Positions 43,913-53,503 of a DNA stretch of 64,000 nt are shown one piece after another. The notes below the pieces were generated by a model that worked only from the letters and a program-made list of their open reading frames with translations, had not been told where the DNA came from and made no database searches. Source of the stretch: Niabella pedocola. Its GTDB lineage: Bacteria > Bacteroidota > Bacteroidia > Chitinophagales > Chitinophagaceae. Within the stretch, counting starts at the first letter, position 1. Every line of letters begins with the position of its first letter. The position numbers and the translations under genes were made by a program. The DNA lies in contig NZ_JAJNEC010000005.1 in NCBI RefSeq assembly GCF_021044425.1, positions 2,832,548 to 2,896,547 of the forward strand, read 5' to 3'.

Positions 43913-44572
43913 ATGTTAGTTAAAGATTTATCATTTGAAGCATTGCCACAACTTAAGTTGTCGGACCGCGTTTATCAGGTATTGAGCCTGATGCAGGAGC
44001 ACCATGTGATGGACCTGGCGGTAACCAACGAAGGCAAGCTGGCGGGCCTGGTAAATGAAAACACCTTGCTGGATGTAGATGATGAATTATCCATCAGCGA
44101 AATACCGCAACCGCTGCGCACTTACTCCGTAAAAGAGGATGAGCATTTTTTAAAGGCCTTTGCGCTGGCTACTGCCAACCACTTATCGGTAGTACCGGTG
44201 GTAGACAAAGAAAATAATTTTATCGGGGCGATCGAATCCAACAGGCTGGCCGGCTATGTGGCCGATTTTCTGCAGCTGCAGGATCCGGGCGCTTTGATCG
44301 TTCTGGAACTGGAGACGAGCCAATATTCCTTTGCAGAGATCACAAAAATTGTGGAGGCCAATGATGCGCATATCACACAATTAAATACCCGGGCCATCCG
44401 GGAGCGAAACGCACTCGAAATCACCATTCGGATTAATAAACTGGAGGTATCAGACATTGTAGCTAGTTTTCAGCGGTATGATTATGTTGTTAAATATTAT
44501 TTCGGCGAAGAATTATACACCAATGAGCTAAAAGAGAATTACGAAAATCTGATGAACTACCTGAATATATAG
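43913..44572 (+). CDS. CBS-domain protein with a C-terminal ACT-like part
   Basis: 219 aa. Two CBS motifs are seen (about 1-60, with the pattern LAVTNEGKLAGLVN; and about 65-120, with SVVPVVDKENNFIGAI). The rest (ALIVLELETSQYSFAEI...ALEITIRI) is ACT-like. CBS pairs bind adenosyl ligands and regulate partners. It lies between the hydrolase and the BamA-like gene. Confidence 0.8.
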   Translation: MLVKDLSFEALPQLKLSDRVYQVLSLMQEHHVMDLAVTNEGKLAGLVNENTLLDVDDELSISEIPQPLRTYSVKEDEHFLKAFALATANHLSVVPVVDKENNFIGAIESNRLAGYVADFLQLQDPGALIVLELETSQYSFAEITKIVEANDAHITQLNTRAIRERNALEITIRINKLEVSDIVASFQRYDYVVKYYFGEELYTNELKENYENLMNYLNI

Positions 44573-44596
44573 CACCACCCGTAATGATCTTTTAAT

Positions 44597-46090
44597 GTGA
44601 AAATATTGCTCCTGAAAAATAGCTTTCTCCTTTTTATCCTTATTTTATCGGGGTGTTATACAACTATATTCGCGCAGACGGATACCCTTCCCTCCGGCAA
44701 CAAGGAGGTTAACAAAGCTTCACCCGTTACACAAAATGATCCAAGGATTGATAGCCTGCCGCAATCAACGGGCCAGCGCTTCATCATCCGGAATATTGTA
44801 TTTGAGGGCAACAGAAAGACGCAGGATACCATCCTGCTTCGGGAACTGCCGTTTAAAAAAGACGATTCCATTCTGCTGGAGAAAATTCCGGAATTGTTCG
44901 AACTGGCGAAAACACGGATCCTGAACCTGAACCTGTTTCAGAAAGGAAATGTATCGGTATTGTTATTTGACCCGCCCTATGTGGATATTAAAATAAGGGT
45001 GACGGAAAAATTGTACCTGCTGCCCCTTCCTTATTTTAAGCCGATAGACCGGAACCTGAACCAGTGGCTGTTTGAAAAGGGCGCCAGCACGGCAAGGGTT
45101 GATTATGGCGCAAAACTGCTATGGGATAACGTTACAGGGAATAATGATAAATTGCGCTTTTTTTTAATAACGGGCTATACCCGGCAATTGAGCTTTGGTT
45201 ATCAACGGCCCTATATCGATAAAAAACTAAAATGGGGCTTCAATATAAACCTGGATCTTGGCAAGAACCATGAAGTGCTGTACAATACGCTCCATGACAA
45301 GCAGCAATTTATAAAGGATAGCAGCTTTTTGAAGAATTTTTTCGATAGCAGGCTTGAATTTTCCTATCGGAAAAAAATATATACCACACATTATTTTGGT
45401 CTCGGCTTTCACTCGCTCCGGTTGGGAGATACGGTATTCCGGCTGAATCCGAACGTAATCAATCACAGCGGCGAGCAGATAAAGTATGGTGAAGTGTTTT
45501 ACCGGATGCGTTATGAGAATGTGGATTTTATACCGTACCCCACCCAGGGGCATGCGGCAGAAGTTTCCGTTTCCAAGCAGGGATTTAACAATGCGATGAA
45601 CCTTTGGCAGCTCAACGTAAAAAGTATCGGCTACTGGCGCCTGGGCCGGCTTTCCTATTATAGCATTGGTGCCGGCGGTACGCTGAAAGTGCCGTTTAAA
45701 CAGCCGTACTATAACCAGCGGCTGCTGGGCTATGGCGATATGTTCCTGCGGGGATATGAGTACTATGTGATCGATGGCGTGGCCGGCGGTTTTGTGAATG
45801 CATCCCTGGCTACAAGACTTACAAACTTTAGCTTTTCGCTTCCTTTTCTTAGACGGCAGTTTCCAGAAGCAGTGCCACTTAAAATTTACAGCAAAATATT
45901 TGGCAACGCAGGCTATGTATACAACCCACATCCGGGCCCAACAAACCGGTTGCCGAACAGGATATTGTTTGGCGGCGGTATAGGGTTTGATATTTTTACG
46001 ATTAACAACGTTACTTTAAAAGTGGAGTTCTCCTACAACCATTTAGGTGAAAACGGTATATATTTACAAAAGAAGGAGGATGTTTTTTAA
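44597..46090 (+). CDS. BamA/TamA-like outer-membrane protein
   Basis: 497 aa, with GTG as start codon (GTG AAA ATA TTG). A signal peptide is followed by a linker, one POTRA-like domain (FIIRNIVFEGNRKTQDTILLREL, about 62-130) and a barrel with many aromatic strands, including GYGDMFLRGYEYYVIDG as a RGF-like segment. That is shorter than BamA (usually five POTRA), so it is likely a TamA/YtfM-type or a special Bacteroidetes relative. It precedes NAD kinase with a 2-base gap. Confidence 0.78.
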   Translation: MKILLLKNSFLLFILILSGCYTTIFAQTDTLPSGNKEVNKASPVTQNDPRIDSLPQSTGQRFIIRNIVFEGNRKTQDTILLRELPFKKDDSILLEKIPELFELAKTRILNLNLFQKGNVSVLLFDPPYVDIKIRVTEKLYLLPLPYFKPIDRNLNQWLFEKGASTARVDYGAKLLWDNVTGNNDKLRFFLITGYTRQLSFGYQRPYIDKKLKWGFNINLDLGKNHEVLYNTLHDKQQFIKDSSFLKNFFDSRLEFSYRKKIYTTHYFGLGFHSLRLGDTVFRLNPNVINHSGEQIKYGEVFYRMRYENVDFIPYPTQGHAAEVSVSKQGFNNAMNLWQLNVKSIGYWRLGRLSYYSIGAGGTLKVPFKQPYYNQRLLGYGDMFLRGYEYYVIDGVAGGFVNASLATRLTNFSFSLPFLRRQFPEAVPLKIYSKIFGNAGYVYNPHPGPTNRLPNRILFGGGIGFDIFTINNVTLKVEFSYNHLGENGIYLQKKEDVF

Positions 46091-46092
46091 AA

Positions 46093-46971
46093 ATGACAAT
46101 TGCCGTTTACAGCCGCGGGATCGATCAGTTACAACTGGAAGATGTAAAAACGTTTTTCCAGGAGCTGAGTGCCTATGGCCTCAGCTATATCGTGTTCCGC
46201 CCGTTTTTTGATGAAATCAAAACGGATGTGGGACTGGATGCGCAGACCCGCGTGTTTGAGCAAACCTCCGATCTTTCCCGGGATGTGGAATGTATTGTAA
46301 GCCTGGGCGGCGATGGTACCCTGCTGGATACGGTGGCGCTGATCATGGATAAGCCCATTGCCATTATGGGCATTAACTTTGGCCGGCTGGGGTTTTTATC
46401 CAGCATTGGCCGCGATAACCTGCGGCTGGCGATAAAGTCTCTCGCTTTAAGAACCTATGTAACCGAACAGCGAACCCTGGTGCACCTGGATGCGGATATG
46501 CCGTTGTTTGGTGACAAGCCTTTTGGGCTGAATGAATTTGCCATACACAAAAGAGATACCGCTTCGATGCTGAAGATCCACACCTACATCAACGGGGAAT
46601 TTCTGAATGTATATTGGGCGGATGGTTTGGTAATCGCAACACCTACGGGTTCTACCGGTTATTCGCTGAGTTGTGGCGGGCCGATCGTTTTCCCGGACTC
46701 GGGTAATTTTGTGATTACGCCGGTGGCACCGCACCACCTTAATATGCGTTCGCTGGTCGTAAATGATAACAGCATTATTTCATTTGATATCGAAAGCCGT
46801 TCGGATGATATCATCTGCGCGCTGGATTCCCGCAAGGAGATCGTTACCAAAAACGTATCGCTGGCGGTAAAAAAAGAATCCTTCACTATTGCGCTGGTGC
46901 GCCTCGGCGAAAACAATTTCCTGCATACCTTACAAACAAAACTCATCTGGGGACTGGACCGGAGGAACTGA
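46093..46971 (+). CDS. nadK: NAD kinase
   Basis: 292 aa. The family motifs are complete: LGGDGTLLDTV (about 73-83), INFGRLGFLS, NEFAIHKRD, and the glycine-rich TPTGSTGYSLSCGGP. It phosphorylates NAD to NADP. The start ATG at 46093 lies 2 bases past the stop of the preceding gene, suggesting co-transcription. Confidence 0.95.
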   Translation: MTIAVYSRGIDQLQLEDVKTFFQELSAYGLSYIVFRPFFDEIKTDVGLDAQTRVFEQTSDLSRDVECIVSLGGDGTLLDTVALIMDKPIAIMGINFGRLGFLSSIGRDNLRLAIKSLALRTYVTEQRTLVHLDADMPLFGDKPFGLNEFAIHKRDTASMLKIHTYINGEFLNVYWADGLVIATPTGSTGYSLSCGGPIVFPDSGNFVITPVAPHHLNMRSLVVNDNSIISFDIESRSDDIICALDSRKEIVTKNVSLAVKKESFTIALVRLGENNFLHTLQTKLIWGLDRRN

Positions 46972-47247
46972 TCTACTGCCTTCTTCCCGGTGTCTCCTGA
47001 AAGGGGCGCCGGGAACAGTAATTATGTTATGGTCATCCTGAGCGCAACGCAGTGAAGCCGAAGGATCTCTGTAAATACAAACAGCCCGGCGGCCGGGAGA
47101 CCTTTCGACTTCGCTATGCTGCGCTCAAAGTGACGAAGGGGTATTGTGTCGTGGTTCCAATGATGTTGAACGTATAATTGATTTTCCGTTCTTCGGGCGT
47201 TTGCTGAAATGCAGGACAGGGAATAGCAGACTTGTACAGTGCGGCGC

Positions 47248-47273
47248 GCAGGGTCCTCTGCGAGAGACCCTGC
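47248..47273. repeat. GCAGGGTC palindromic repeat, copy 4
   Basis: Inverse-oriented copy (GCAGGGTCCTCTGC then GAGAGACCCTGC) in the first 310-bp unit. Confidence 0.8.
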
Positions 47274-47557
47274 TGGGAAGAACCACCGTCTTCTTCCCGG
47301 TGTCTCCTGAAAGGGACGCCGGGAACAATAATTATGTTATGGTCATCCTGAGCGCAACGCAGTGAAGCCGAAGGATCTCTGTAAATACAAACAGCCCGGC
47401 GGCCGGGAGACCTTTCGGCTTCGCTATACTGCGCTCAAGGTGACGAAAGGGTATTATGTCGCGACTCCAATGATGTTGAACGTATAATTGATTTTCCGTT
47501 CTTCGGGCGTTTGCTGAAATGCAGAACAGGGAATAGCAGACTTGTACAGTGCGGCGC

Positions 47558-47583
47558 GCAGGGTCCTCTGCGAGAGACCCTGC
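47558..47583. repeat. GCAGGGTC palindromic repeat, copy 5
   Basis: Equivalent position in the second 310-bp unit. Confidence 0.8.
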
Positions 47584-47653
47584 TGGAAAGAACCGCCGTC
47601 TTCTTCCCGGTGTCTCCTGAAAGGGACGCCGGGAACAGTAACGTTGCAATAAC

Positions 47654-47679
47654 GCAGGGTCCTCTGCGAGAGACCCTGC
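47654..47679. repeat. GCAGGGTC palindromic repeat, copy 6
   Basis: Outside the 310-bp units; followed by a degenerate seventh copy at about 47702-47729. Confidence 0.75.
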
Positions 47680-47789
47680 TGGGAAGAATAATGTTGCAAT
47701 AGCACAGGATCCTCTGCGAGCGACCCGCTGGGCCGGTAAATAAAAAAGCACCGGCCAATGCCAGTGCTTCTGTGTATTTATTTAGAGAA

Positions 47790-48236
47790 TTAAGAACCAG
47801 ACTCGGTGCTTTCTGTTTTATCTTCCTCCTTATCTTTTTTCTTTTTCTTAAAAGGATTGGGCGGCTTGGGAGGATGTGGTGGGCGACGGTCTTCCTTTTC
47901 TACCTTGGATTCTTTGGCATCCGCTTTTGAATCACCGGATTCCTTGGAGGCCGTTTCCTTTTTATCGTTCTTTGCTTCCCTTGCCTCTTTGTTCTTTACA
48001 TGGCGCTCATGCTCTCCTTTCCAGTAGTCACGCTCATTGGTTCCTACTTTTCTCCAGAACTCTTTCTGCCGTTCATGACGCTCTTCCGCCGTTTCCTTCT
48101 CCGCCTTCTTTGTTTTTTTTGTATCTGACTTGGAGGTTGTTTTTTTATCGTCCTTGTCGTCCGGTTTAGAGCTCTGCGCATAGGACGCACTTAACAAGCC
48201 CATGCCGAGCAGTAAAAGAAAAAGGGATTTTTTCAT
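47790..48236 (-). CDS. Exported highly charged protein
   Basis: 148 aa with a signal peptide (MKKSLFLLLLGMGLLSASYAQ). The mature part is made of Lys, Glu, Asp, Ser and Thr, with a proline-rich block (RRPPHPPKPPNPFKKKKK) and no recognisable domain. It could be a periplasmic or surface low-complexity protein. A similar secreted small protein lies 93 bases upstream on the same strand. Confidence 0.7.
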   Translation of the reverse strand: MKKSLFLLLLGMGLLSASYAQSSKPDDKDDKKTTSKSDTKKTKKAEKETAEERHERQKEFWRKVGTNERDYWKGEHERHVKNKEAREAKNDKKETASKESGDSKADAKESKVEKEDRRPPHPPKPPNPFKKKKKDKEEDKTESTESGS

Positions 48237-48329
48237 ATATGTTTTAATTTAAATAGTAAACGTTCCAAAAAAACGCCACCAAATTTATTAAGAAACCAGA
48301 AATTCCGTTATACCTGATTCCGGGTATAT

Positions 48330-48575
48330 TTATGGATGTGGAGGCAGGGGCGGACGCGGTGGCAATGGTGGCCGGGGCGGATGGTGCGGACGCCGTGCCG
48401 GGCGGTAATGCGCATGCCGTTTTTTATAATACTTTTTGTGGTGCTGTTTTTTAGGTTTTTTGTAATGGGGCGCATGTGGCCGGGGTGGATGCGGCGGCCT
48501 TGGCGGGCGCGGCTGTGCATCGGAGCTGATGAATGCAAATACCGCAATCATCATTAAAAGAAACACTTTTTTCAT
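48330..48575 (-). CDS. Small exported His/Pro/Arg-rich protein
   Basis: 81 aa. After a signal peptide (MKKVFLLMMIAVFAFISSDAQ) nearly all residues are Pro, His, Arg, Lys and Tyr. Alternating His blocks (HPPRPHAPHYKK, KKQHHKKYYKK) could bind metal ions, or act as a polycation. A frame shifted by one also reads across, but lacks a leader. Secreted product is the likelier reading. Confidence 0.6.
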   Translation of the reverse strand: MKKVFLLMMIAVFAFISSDAQPRPPRPPHPPRPHAPHYKKPKKQHHKKYYKKRHAHYRPARRPHHPPRPPLPPRPPLPPHP

Positions 48576-48611
48576 ATATACAGATTTAATTTACAAACTG
48601 AATATCCAAAA

Positions 48612-49253
48612 TCAATGCCATTCGTCTTCCAGCGATGGCAGCTGACCCGGCAAAATGTTAAAACTTTTCCGGTGGTGTATGCAGATCCCGTTTTCTTCGA
48701 TCGCTTTCCGGTGTGTTAACGTGCCGTATCCTTTATTGGAGACCCAGTTGTAATGAGGGAATTCTTCGTGAATCCGTTGCATGTACGCATCCCGGTAGGT
48801 TTTGGCCAGTATGCTGGCTGCGGCAATATGCGCATATTTGCCATCGCCCTTAATAATACAGGTGTGGGGTGTTTGCCGGTAGGGAATAAAGTAATTACCA
48901 TCTACTGCGATGAAGGCCGCTTCCGGAATCAGCGCATCCAGTGCCAGGTGCATGGCTTTTTGTGACGCTTTTAAAATATTGATGGTATCGATCTCCTCCA
49001 CACTTACCTGGGCCACGGCATAGGCCAGGGCGTTTGCTTCAATATAGTAGCGCAGCTCCGTCCGGATCTCCGCTTTTATCTGTTTGCTGTCGTTCAGCAG
49101 GGGATGATAAAAACCTTCCGGTAGCATAACGGCTGCTGCAAATACCGGGCCCGCATAGCATCCCCGGCCGGCTTCATCACAGCCGGCTTCCAGCAGATCC
49201 TGCTGATACCGAAGTTGCAGGCGGGGCGCATCAGATAACACTTTCTTTGTCAT
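48612..49253 (-). CDS. rnhB: Ribonuclease HII
   Basis: 213 aa. The catalytic start EAGCDEAGRGCYAGPVFAAAV (Asp and Glu of the DEAGRG motif, about 26-31), LNDSKQIKAEIR and IEENGICIHHRKSF match RNase HII. It removes RNA from RNA-DNA hybrids and single ribonucleotides. Its start overlaps the lipid kinase stop by four bases. Confidence 0.94.
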   Translation of the reverse strand: MTKKVLSDAPRLQLRYQQDLLEAGCDEAGRGCYAGPVFAAAVMLPEGFYHPLLNDSKQIKAEIRTELRYYIEANALAYAVAQVSVEEIDTINILKASQKAMHLALDALIPEAAFIAVDGNYFIPYRQTPHTCIIKGDGKYAHIAAASILAKTYRDAYMQRIHEEFPHYNWVSNKGYGTLTHRKAIEENGICIHHRKSFNILPGQLPSLEDEWH

Positions 49254-50149
49254 TGTACCAATAGCCGGAAACAGTTTTTTTCAATTTCAATATTCAGTTT
49301 CTTCTCAGTGTCTACCGGTTCACCGTCAATGTGCATGGGCGCCTCGCTCCAGTTGCTGATGCGGATGGTTTCCGTTTGAAAATAAATGATCCCCCGCTTT
49401 TTCCGCACTTCTTCCACGGTTTGCACCTTGTTCCGGCCGCCCACCTGTATGAGTGTGTTATACAACATGGCCAGTTTCGATTGCTCGGTAACGATCACCA
49501 CATCCAGCAACCCATCATTCAGACTGGCCTTGGGCGCAATGGTAAAATGGTTACCAAACTGGTTGCTGTTGGCAATGCTGATGAAATAGGCCTCGGTTTC
49601 GAACCGTTTTTCGCCCAGCTTTATTTTAAAGGAATAAGGTTTGGCGCCAAAGAAGTTTTTAAAAACCTGGTTCACATAGGTCATCAGTCCCCGTTGCGGC
49701 TGATTGGCAAAATCATGGGCCACTTTTGCATCAAAGCCCAGGCCGCAGAGCATACAGGCAAACTTGCCGTTGATGCGGAACCCATCCACCGGGATGCTTT
49801 TATTCTTAAAAACAATATCCAGTGCCTTTTGCGGTGTTTTAGGAATCCCCGCTCCAAACGCCAGGCCGTTACCCGATCCGGAGGGAATAATGCCGAAATG
49901 CAGCGGCAGGTGCTTCAGGCTGTCTACCACCTGGTTTACCGTTCCATCTCCGCCAACAATTACAATATCCGTATACTTTTCGTCCGTAAGCGTATCGTAC
50001 AGGTACGAGTAATCGCCATTGGCCACCGACGGGAAAAAGGAAAAGGGGATGCCCTCCCGTAAGGTTTCCCGGGCAATAATGCTGGAAACCGCGTCCTTGG
50101 ATTTCGTACCCGATATCGGGTTAATGATATAACCTATTTTTCTTTTCAT
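49250..50149 (-). CDS. Diacylglycerol kinase-family lipid kinase
   Basis: 299 aa. The family pattern KRKIGYIINPISGTKS at the start, VGGDGTVNQVVDSL (about 62-75) and IPSGSGNGLAFG (about 88-99) mark the DagK/YegS fold. The C-terminal part is the beta-rich second domain. It phosphorylates a lipid alcohol. It follows fabH and precedes rnhB. Confidence 0.9.
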   Translation of the reverse strand: MKRKIGYIINPISGTKSKDAVSSIIARETLREGIPFSFFPSVANGDYSYLYDTLTDEKYTDIVIVGGDGTVNQVVDSLKHLPLHFGIIPSGSGNGLAFGAGIPKTPQKALDIVFKNKSIPVDGFRINGKFACMLCGLGFDAKVAHDFANQPQRGLMTYVNQVFKNFFGAKPYSFKIKLGEKRFETEAYFISIANSNQFGNHFTIAPKASLNDGLLDVVIVTEQSKLAMLYNTLIQVGGRNKVQTVEEVRKKRGIIYFQTETIRISNWSEAPMHIDGEPVDTEKKLNIEIEKNCFRLLVQ

Positions 50150-50164
50150 GCGGTGTCTTATAAT

Positions 50165-51214
50165 CTACCATCTTAACAAGGCGCTGCCCCAGGTAAAGCC
50201 GCTGCCAAAAGCTGCCAGGCATACCAGGTCCTTTTCTTTTACCCGGCCGTTTTCCCAGGCTTCACACAAAGCTAAGGGAACGGAGGCGGCTGTGGTGTTT
50301 CCATATTTTTGAATATTGTTAAAAACCTGGTCATCCCGCAGCCGCAGCGTTTGCTGTACAAACTGGGAAATGCGCAGGTTGGCCTGGTGCGGAATTAAAA
50401 GCTGCAGGTCTTCCGGTTTATGCTGGTTGGTATTGAGGGCCTCCATGATCACCTCCGGCATTTTGACTACCGCCTTTTTAAACACGGCCTGTCCATCCAT
50501 GTAAGGATAAAAATCTTCCTTATCTAAAAGGTCCTGTGTAATAAAAACGCCACCATATTTTTGTGGGGGAACCGGTGGCCGCCATTCCGGCCGGTGTGCG
50601 CCCGCATGAAAACCGGGATTGGGCATGCTCAGTACTTCGGCGTCCGAGCCGTCGCTGTGCAGGTGGGTACTTAAAATACCGCGCTCCGGATCCGGTGATG
50701 GCTGCAAGATCACGGCTCCGGCGCCATCGCCAAAGATTACGGATACATTGCGCCCCCTGGTAGAAAAGTCCATGGCATAGGAATGCACTTCTGCACCAAT
50801 CAGCAGGATGTTCTTATACATACCGGTTTTTATAAACTGGTCGGCAACACTAAGGCCGTATAAAAAGCCGCTGCACTGGTTGCGTACATCCAGTGCGCCT
50901 ACATCTTTAAGACCCAGCATGCGTTGTACCAGTACGCCGCAGCCGGGAAAAAAATAATCCGGGCTTAGTGTGGCGAAGACGATAAAGTCTATATCATTAA
51001 CGGCAATGCCGGCCCGTTCTATAGCAATCTTTGCGGCCTCGGCTCCAATGGTTGCCGTGGTTTCTTCAAAACGGCGTACATACCGCCGCTCCCGGATGCC
51101 GGTACGTTCCTGGATCCATTGATCGTTGGTGTCCATAAACTGCATCAGTTCTGTATTGGTTACCACCTGCTCCGGCACATAGCTGCCAATTCCGGCAATG
51201 ATAGTCTTGTTCAT
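50165..51214 (-). CDS. fabH: 3-oxoacyl-ACP synthase III (KAS III)
   Basis: 349 aa. Catalytic Cys 114 lies in NQCSGFLYG, His in PHQANLRI and Asn in YGNTTAAS, the full KAS III triad, and the C-terminal GSGFTWGSALLRW is typical. It makes the first condensation in fatty acid synthesis, and decides branched versus straight starters. It is the first gene of a minus-strand run with the lipid kinase and rnhB, and it is not beside plsX here. Confidence 0.94.
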   Translation of the reverse strand: MNKTIIAGIGSYVPEQVVTNTELMQFMDTNDQWIQERTGIRERRYVRRFEETTATIGAEAAKIAIERAGIAVNDIDFIVFATLSPDYFFPGCGVLVQRMLGLKDVGALDVRNQCSGFLYGLSVADQFIKTGMYKNILLIGAEVHSYAMDFSTRGRNVSVIFGDGAGAVILQPSPDPERGILSTHLHSDGSDAEVLSMPNPGFHAGAHRPEWRPPVPPQKYGGVFITQDLLDKEDFYPYMDGQAVFKKAVVKMPEVIMEALNTNQHKPEDLQLLIPHQANLRISQFVQQTLRLRDDQVFNNIQKYGNTTAASVPLALCEAWENGRVKEKDLVCLAAFGSGFTWGSALLRW

Positions 51215-51622
51215 ATTGGCAAGATAATAAATGCGGCTAATTTGATTTCGTTGCGGGTCGTAATTATTTTACAGCGGAACGGTTGTTTCCGGGTATTAAA
51301 TGCATATATAATAAAGAAATGGGTGCGGTGCGCCGGAACCGGTATCCTATAGGGCTTAGGACCACCTGTGTGTTTATGCATATATAATCGACTGTAAATA
51401 AAGGGAAACAGTCTGGTTAGCACCGGATGCGGCCATTTTGCTGAGAAAAAGAAGATCAGGGCACTTTTAGGCGGGTGAAAAATAAAACGAAATAAACTGG
51501 GAACAGGAATCAAACAACAGCAGGTCAACGGTTTAAGTATAGTAATCTGGTGATCCCCGATTATAAAACTGCCGGAATTTATGCTATTTTTTCATTAAAT
51601 CGGCCGGTGGCGGTTCAAAAAA
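51215..51622. other. Divergent spacer between fabH and typA
   Basis: No gene is seen. TGCATATATAAT occurs twice (51301-51312 and 51377-51388), a 12-base direct repeat 76 bases apart. Confidence 0.5.
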
Positions 51623-51654
51623 TTGTGCTGTAGCGCATATTTATCGTACCTTTG
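51623..51654 (+). promoter_or_regulatory. Bacteroidetes-type promoter of typA
   Basis: TTG at 51623-51625 and TACCTTTG at 51647-51654, spaced by 21 bases. It excludes an upstream in-frame start at 51652 and supports the ATG at 51673. Confidence 0.75.
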
Positions 51655-51672
51655 CGCCTCCAAATTTTAAAA

Positions 51673-53481
51673 ATGAATTTAAGAAACATCGCAATCATCG
51701 CGCACGTAGACCACGGAAAAACTACATTAGTAGATAAAATCTTACATGCTACTTCTGTTTTCCGTGAAAACCAGGCCACCGGTGAACTGATCATGGATAA
51801 CAACGATCTGGAAAGAGAGCGGGGTATTACCATTTTTAGTAAAAATGCAGCCGTTACTTACAAGGATACAAAAATTAACGTAATTGATACACCCGGTCAC
51901 GCCGATTTTGGAGGAGAGGTAGAGCGTGTTTTGAAAATGGCCGATGGGGTTATTTTGCTGGTAGATGCCTTTGAAGGGCCGATGCCGCAAACCCGTTTCG
52001 TATTACAGAAAGCACTGGCCCTGGGATTAAAACCGATCGTGGTTATTAATAAGGTAGATAAACCCAATTGCCGTCCGGATGAAGTGCATGATGCGGTATT
52101 TGATCTGTTCTTTAACCTGGATGCTACCGAGGCGCAGCTGGATTTTCCTACCTTCTACGGTTCCGGAAAGAACGGTTGGTTCAATGATTCGTTAACACCG
52201 ATCGATAATATCAACCCCCTGCTGGATGGTATTTTAAAATATGTACCGCTGCCGAAAGTGGCAGAAGGTGCGCTGCAAATGCAGATCACTTCACTGGATT
52301 ACTCATCTTTCCTGGGCCGTATTGCCGTGGGTAAAGTAGGCCGTGGCGTTATCAAAGAAGGGCAGCAGATAGCCCTGATGCAGGAAAATGGCGTAAAAAA
52401 GACCCGGGTAAAAGAGCTGTACGTATTTGAGGGCATGGGTAAAAAGAAAGTGACCGAAGTACACGCCGGCGACCTCTGTGCGGTGGTAGGTATTGAAGAT
52501 TTTAACATCGGGGATACCATTGCTGATGCAGAAAACCCGGAAGCATTGCCGCGGATCAGCGTGGATGAGCCAACCATGAACATGTTGTTTGGTATTAACA
52601 ACTCTCCGTTCTATGGTAAGGATGGTAAATTTGTAACCAGCCGGCACCTGCGCGATCGCCTGGAAAAAGAAACGGAAAAGAACCTGGCCCTGCGTGTGGA
52701 AGAAAGCGAAGGCGGGGAAGCCTTCCTGGTATATGGCCGGGGTATTTTGCACCTGGGTGTACTGATTGAAACCATGCGCCGCGAAGGATATGAGTTAACC
52801 GTAGGTCAGCCGCAGGTAATTACCAAGGACATCGACGGAAAAAAACACGAGCCTTTTGAAACCCTGGTGGTGGATGTACCGGAAGAATTTGCCAGCAAGG
52901 TGATCGACCTGGTTACCCGCCGTAAAGGAGAAATGCTGGTGATGGAAACCAAGGGCGAAATGCAGCACCTGGAATTTGAGATTCCTTCCCGCGGATTGAT
53001 CGGGCTGCGTACCCAGATGCTCACTGCTACAACAGGTGAGGCCGTAATGGCACACCGTTTTTCTTCTTACCAACCCTGGAAAGGCATGATCCCCGGCAGA
53101 AACAACGGGGTGCTGATCTCCAAGAACCAGGGCCGCACAACCGGTTACTCCATCGATAAATTACAGGATCGGGGTACCTTCTTTGTAGATCCGGGTGAGG
53201 AAGTATACGCCGGACAGATCCTGGCAGAAAATATTAAACCGGGCGACCTGGTGGTGAATGCTACAGAAGAAAAGAAACTGACCAACCACCGTGCCAGCGG
53301 AAGTGATGATGCTACCCGTATTGCACCTAAAACGCTGATGACCCTGGAAGAGTGCATGGAGTACATTCAACACGATGAGTGTATTGAAGTAACGCCGAAT
53401 TTTATCCGGATGCGTAAAGTGGTGCTGGATGAAATTGAGCGTAACAAGATCGCGAAAAAAATGGCAGCAGAAGCTGTTTAA
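51673..53481 (+). CDS. typA: Translational GTPase TypA/BipA
   Basis: 602 aa from the ATG at 51673, which follows the promoter by about 18 bases. G1 AHVDHGKTT, switch RGITI, G3 DTPGHADFGGEV and G4 NKVDKPN are complete. The C-terminal half shows EF-G-like domains and the TypA-specific end (ASGSDDATRIAPKTLMTLEE). It acts in ribosome assembly and stress response. It stands alone with its own terminator. Confidence 0.96.
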   Translation: MNLRNIAIIAHVDHGKTTLVDKILHATSVFRENQATGELIMDNNDLERERGITIFSKNAAVTYKDTKINVIDTPGHADFGGEVERVLKMADGVILLVDAFEGPMPQTRFVLQKALALGLKPIVVINKVDKPNCRPDEVHDAVFDLFFNLDATEAQLDFPTFYGSGKNGWFNDSLTPIDNINPLLDGILKYVPLPKVAEGALQMQITSLDYSSFLGRIAVGKVGRGVIKEGQQIALMQENGVKKTRVKELYVFEGMGKKKVTEVHAGDLCAVVGIEDFNIGDTIADAENPEALPRISVDEPTMNMLFGINNSPFYGKDGKFVTSRHLRDRLEKETEKNLALRVEESEGGEAFLVYGRGILHLGVLIETMRREGYELTVGQPQVITKDIDGKKHEPFETLVVDVPEEFASKVIDLVTRRKGEMLVMETKGEMQHLEFEIPSRGLIGLRTQMLTATTGEAVMAHRFSSYQPWKGMIPGRNNGVLISKNQGRTTGYSIDKLQDRGTFFVDPGEEVYAGQILAENIKPGDLVVNATEEKKLTNHRASGSDDATRIAPKTLMTLEECMEYIQHDECIEVTPNFIRMRKVVLDEIERNKIAKKMAAEAV

Positions 53482-53503
53482 AAAGAGACAGATAATAACA
53501 TTG

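Larger units (their letters stand above)
46981..47645. repeat. Tandem 310-bp repeat (two copies plus partial)
   Basis: TTCTTCCCGGTGTCTCCTGAA begins units at 46981, 47291 and 47601. Copies are near identical, with small changes. Each contains the dispersed GTCATCCTGAGCGCAACG element with its inverted partner, and two of the GCAGGGTC palindromes. Frames crossing it are not conserved as protein. The region lies between convergent genes. Confidence 0.92.

Noticed and set aside
47332..47758. Frames of about 100-140 codons across the 310-bp repeats
   Set aside because: They are read-throughs of repeat DNA; their frames shift between copies, and the dispersed element makes similar false peptides elsewhere.
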